From NCBI RefSeq assembly GCF_026914265.1, contig NC_069130.1, forward strand, positions 42,400,429 to 42,464,428: a stretch of 64,000 bases of DNA. Reading direction: 5' to 3'. The notes beneath the pieces were generated by a model that saw nothing but the letters and a program-made list of their open reading frames with translations, was not told the origin of the DNA and searched no databases. Of the stretch, positions 60,267 to 64,000 are shown piece by piece. Made by a program: the position numbers and the translations under genes. Numbering within the stretch: the first letter of the stretch is position 1; each line of letters starts with the position of its first letter. The stretch is from Mya arenaria (lineage: Eukaryota > Mollusca > Bivalvia > Myida > Myidae).

Positions 60267-60487
60267 AGCTGCACTCTCACAGATTGACCATTTTGAAAAC
60301 TTTTTTATTTTATTTATTGTCTTGGAATGAGCCATTTTTGAGAAAATGTGAAGAAACCAGAGATACAGGACTAATGACAAAGGTAATGTTCTATTCTTTT
60401 GTGTGTTATGACTGTTTTGAAGGCGTTAATGCCAAAATTTTCTTTTAAATGACTAAACAATAATATTATATCTGTGAGAGTGCAGCT
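60267..60487. mobile_element. TTAA-flanked short element, family A, copy 5
   Basis: TTAA at 60263-60266 and 60488-60491; ends AGCTGCACTCTCACAGATTG and ATCTGTGAGAGTGCAGCT are a clean inverted pair. At 221 bp it is the shortest copy and one of the least decayed at its ends. Confidence 0.85.
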
Positions 60488-61172
60488 TTAACATTCAAGA
60501 ACCTTAAATGTGATTACTCAGTGTAGACAGCTTTCTCCCTAATTTTATGGTCTTAATTATACTTATGTTATAGGTTTTTGTTCATATGCATGTTTTTTGG
60601 GCCCTAAAGATTGAGGATTTTTTGTTCCTGTTCCAGTAATAGAGACTTATTTCATCATAGTCTAGAGAACCTTGCAATTATTATTTTTTTCGCCAATATG
60701 AAGCTATTTTTCAAACTCTAAAAGCTATTAGAAAAAGTTAATCTCTATTTGTCAATGTGTCAGAATGCTATTCCGGTATCAATACAATGATAGAGTGTTG
60801 CCTGCTTATAATGAGCTTTGACTACTCAATGCGAGATTTGAGCACTCAATTGTATCTTATTTCCTTACTAAAGTGGCGATTAACAGCAAATATTTGATAG
60901 TCAAGGACCAATAATGTCACTGATATGAACAATGGTAAATATTGATATTTATTATTTATCTACGACTTTTGACATGGGTGTCGGGACTTTTTGAGATACC
61001 AGTAGCAGTATCTTTAACACATGCCCGCAAGGTATGTGAAATATTCATATTTTATCTCATTGTTTGTGGCTGTTCACCTTGACACTATGTTTGTGTCGCC
61101 TCATAAAGATCATAAGGGAAAATAAAACAGTGAAGACTTAAGTTCTACTTAATTTCTTTCCTTTCATACATT

Positions 61173-61356
61173 TTGTCATCATTATCATCAGCAGCAGCAT
61201 CAGCAACAGCAGCAGCAGTAACATCTTCCATTGCAATATCATTATCATCATCATCATCATTATCATCATCATCATCATCATTATCATCAGAATTAATATC
61301 ATCATCATTGGGATCATCATTAGCAGCAGCAGCAGCAGCATTATCATTTTCATCAA

Positions 61357-61407
<51 letters not shown>

Positions 61408-61466
61408 TGACATCATCATCATCATAATCATTGTCATCAGCATCATCATTAATATCATCATCATCT
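61173..61466. repeat. (TCA)n / (CAG)n trinucleotide tract
   Basis: Mostly TCATCATCA with short AGCAGCAGC inserts. Poly-Ser on one strand and poly-Met on the other are by-products. Confidence 0.95.
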
Positions 61467-62341
61467 TAACAGAATATTTAAACCACACAAACGACAAAGA
61501 GTAGTATTACTGTGTTAACCTGTTAATGGTTTAATATTATGCTTAAGTTTAGGAAAATGACCTCATGCTTAAAAATATCAAACCCATGATATAATTTATG
61601 GGATGAATAAGTGGAGGTATAAGAGAAACTGCTGATCTAAGTTTATAAATTTAACCAACCAAATGTCAACATTAGAAATGTAGCCAGAAGCGCTTGCAGT
61701 TTTGATAAATAAAATTGTTCCCATAAATGCTACATACTAAATGTGAAATTAGCATGGTGTGGTTATTTTAACAACTATTTAGAGGACTGTCTGACTGCCG
61801 TTTCGATGTTATCTATGCACTTCTATAAATGTTTAACTGTTTTAGAGCTGTTTGTGACTTGTACATCAAAAAAGTACATTTTATTGGATTTGAAGATTTT
61901 TTTAGGCGTTTATGTATAACTGCAGTCATTTTGACAGATAGTGCAAAATTTATTACGCTTTGTTAATCTTTAATGATGATGATGGTTTAAGTGTTAATTT
62001 AATTGAGAATTGAAGTGATATATGCTAATGTAAGCGATCGTCTTGAAGATTGTACGTTTGCGTTAAATTGGTGAAATAGTTTGAAAGAAAAACTTATTTG
62101 ATGGATTGGGATTTAGCAGGTAAATTCTTTCGTTGATGCTCAAAAAGGGATGTTTTCATTGTATGAAATAGTTTAAATTACAAAAACAACTTGACATCAG
62201 AAATTTAATTTACAAAAACAAGTTGACATGAGAAAAGTAATTGAATATATATTGTTTATCAATGATGCTTTATTTAAAATGAAAAAAATAAATTAAGATT
62301 TAATATTTGTTTTTGGTCTTCTCAAAAATGAACTGAAGTAT

Positions 62342-62470
62342 TTTCAACAATTAAGTTTACAATTAAGTTAAGTCTTTTCAACAATTAAGTTTACAATTAA
62401 GTTAAGTCTTTTCAACAATTAAGTTAAGTCTTCTCAATTATAATGTTTAGTCTTCTCAACCATTAAGTTG
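62342..62470. repeat. Short tandem repeat with AAGTCTTTTCAACAATTAAG
   Basis: Two units of about 41 bp, then two shorter units, repeat TTTCAACAATTAAGTTTAC and AATTAAGTTAAGTC. Non-coding. Confidence 0.75.
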
Positions 62471-62913
62471 GTGGGCTGTGTGTAGCCTGCACTGACTTAT
62501 AATATGTTAAGAAGACCGAAACTAAATGCTAACTTTCTTAGTGTTAAGCGCCAAATGCCTCTACACATTAGCCAACGCAAGAGTGCTTATAGCTTTTGAG
62601 TAACAGCTTAATCAAACCAATTAATGACTAAATAGAAACCTGGAGGTAGTTTTTGTCAGAGTCTAATGATTTACTGAGAATCCTACGGGTGATCCCGTTG
62701 GTGAAGGCATAGCATAGACAATAAAGAATATTAAAACAGACCTGCTTCATAAAAGAATATCTTCTTTTAAAGATGGGGACTTTAAATGAAGTCTCTAAAA
62801 TGGCTTGAATGTTCTTTACATTAAATTAAATTAAACTTATTTATATTACAACGATTGTGAAAGAAGTAATTGCAACATTATGTTAATCACTTTTGTTGGC
62901 ACAATTTATGCAT

Positions 62914-63063
62914 CAGTGTGGTCTTGTGTGGTGGGGGAAACCGGAGTACCCAAAGAAAACCCACTTATCTGGCTGGGTGACTTACATGCGCAAAGGCCAA
63001 GAATCGAACCTGGGTTGCCTTGGTGAGAAGCTAGTGCACCAACCACTTTGCTAACCGGACAAC
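62914..63063 (-). mobile_element. tRNA-derived SINE, minus strand
   Basis: On the minus strand a tRNA-like head reads GGTTGTCCGGTTAGCAAAGT then GGTTGGTGC (A box), followed by a B box GGTTCGATTC (plus strand 63001-63010). The body contains, on the plus strand, GGGGGAAACCGGAGTACCC and AGAAAACCCAC. It is a repeat common in bivalves to my recollection; it is not a functional tRNA. Confidence 0.7.
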
Positions 63064-63129
63064 CTACTTAAGTGCTAGAGAAGAATAAATTTCACTTTGA
63101 TATCAGTGTCTGAAGTTGATCTGAAAGAT

Positions 63130-63288
63130 ACTATTCCTGTATCCAGGCGACATCTGGGGGTATTCATCATATCTTTTGATCGCTCTAGTTTGATCATTCT
63201 AGGAAGGTACTATTCCTGTATCCAGGCGACATCTGGGGGTATTCATCATTTCTGTGACAGCTCAAGTTTGCTCATTCTAGGAAGGTGC
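63130..63288. repeat. Two-unit 79-bp tandem repeat
   Basis: ACTATTCCTGTATCCAGGCG, then ACATCTGGGGGTATTCATCAT, occurs at 63130 and 63209, each ending TCATTCTAGGAAGGT. The GGGGGTATTCATCA and TGTGACAGCTC words resemble the right end of the element at 57854, so it may be a decayed relative. Confidence 0.75.
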
Positions 63289-63710
63289 TAAGACCACTGT
63301 TAGAGTAAGGAGAAGATAATAAGCCTGATTAATATATAATGGACAACACAGATACCCCTTGGGGATGCCTACCCATAATGGCATGATGGAGCTGCCAGGC
63401 ACTGAGTTCATGACATGTGGTAAGGAAAGGGATGTTGGAAATCGATTAATAATCTAGGTAGTGGCTTAGATACCTGGAAAATAGGAAAGACTATGTGGAA
63501 TCAATAGGACATATTTTGAGTAAAGAGAAAAATTGAGGACTGAGGCATGCATGCAAGGTTTTATTTGGTGAACTATTAATGAATATAAGCAAACATTGTG
63601 CATCTTATTGAGAATGTGGGTCATTAAGTGTCTGTCTGCTGACAATGTTGATCAGTGTTTGCATCAAGATCGATTATAGGTTGACTTGATTCATTATCAG
63701 CAAAGCATAT

Positions 63711-64000
63711 GAGCTTTTTACCTGAAAAATCTTAGTAAGATAGAAGGGAATAGTTTTGTCAGTGAGATGACAGACTGGGCTACAGAAGACTTGAAACGGA
63801 GCCTGGATTTCCGATTCCATGATGTGTTGTTCAATGTCCATCTAGCCTTCCAAGACTCACTTCGAGTGGTCAGTCTAGCTGTCCAAGACTCTCACCAAAT
63901 TAGGGGTGGCCTTGAAGCAAAGGTGAAGGTCATCTTGCAAAGGTCAAGGACAGAGTTTGAGGAATCTCTAGCGAAAACCAGGGAACTGTGGAAATTAAGG
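63711..64000 (+). CDS. Unidentified open frame running off the right edge (tentative)
   Basis: A frame with no stop from about 63711 to the window end has its first ATG at 63767: MTDWATEDLKRSLDFRF, later FEESLAKTRELWKLR. It is rich in charged residues and could be helical. Possible splice acceptors inside it are TTTTGTCAG and GATGACAG. I do not recognise the family and it does not look like the closing PTB helix. Parts repeat (CTAGCCTTCCAAGACTC and CTAGCTGTCCAAGACTC), so a tandem repeat that happens to be open is an alternative. Confidence 0.3.

Larger units (their letters stand above)
59346..63700. other. Last intron (or 3' region) of the PTB gene, no exon found
   Basis: AT-rich DNA with a family A element, a (TCA)n tract, small tandem repeats and a SINE listed separately. 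I searched by eye for an exon coding the closing PTB helix and saw none I could support. Confidence 0.5.

Noticed and set aside
61138-61497. Poly-Met and poly-Ser frames
   Set aside because: Both are readings of the (TCA)n tract.
24031-64000. Retroviral, LTR or Polinton sequences
   Set aside because: I looked for long element-type coding frames and terminal direct repeats and recognised none.

Overview
The window looks like genomic DNA from an invertebrate, most likely a bivalve mollusc. The reasons are AT-rich intergenic DNA, short exons with canonical GT/AG introns, a metazoan Cdc25, and many short non-autonomous elements and minisatellites of a kind I associate with bivalve genomes. The species assignment is inference from memory of such repeats, not a database match.

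Region 1 (1-23,984) is a tandem array. A unit of about 3.9 kb is repeated head to tail six times, with a partial unit at the right edge and more units implied off the left edge (position 1 is already the tail of a unit). Each unit carries one four-exon, plus-strand gene for a 300-residue Cdc25-type (M-phase inducer) dual-specificity phosphatase. The catalytic motif HCEFSSER and a TATA-box promoter are present in every unit. Copies 1, 3, 4, 5 and 6 are intact. Copy 2 has lost the first half of exon 4 through a 251-bp deletion and ends early. Units differ at few sites, and the variants show that two-unit blocks were duplicated together (units 1+2 and 3+4).

Region 2 (23,985-29,240) is the array boundary, marked by an (AG)n tract, followed by AT-rich DNA. 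A GC-richer promoter-like patch lies at about 25.4-25.6 kb. A 41-bp part of it recurs inverted at the promoter of the next gene at 29.25 kb. A weakly supported short transcript could run from 25.5 to 26.8 kb.

Region 3 (29,373-64,000) is one long plus-strand gene. Four phase-0 exons (29,373-29,597; 44,228-44,308; 54,895-54,969; 58,606-58,752) join into a PTB/PID domain that most resembles vertebrate SH2D5. The 3' end of the gene lies beyond the window or was not found. Its introns hold a 49-bp minisatellite with no stop in any forward frame, an 18-bp minisatellite, a 52-bp hairpin minisatellite, a 127-bp repeat and a 181-bp satellite inside a terminal-inverted-repeat element. They also hold a 92-bp tandem repeat that copies the end of exon 4 together with its splice donor.

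Mobile DNA across the right half consists of short TTAA-flanked elements (five copies of one family, one of a second with a large internal palindrome, and a possible third), a TA-flanked element, a pogo-like element, and two tRNA-derived SINEs. I recognised no retroviral, LTR or Polinton coding sequence.
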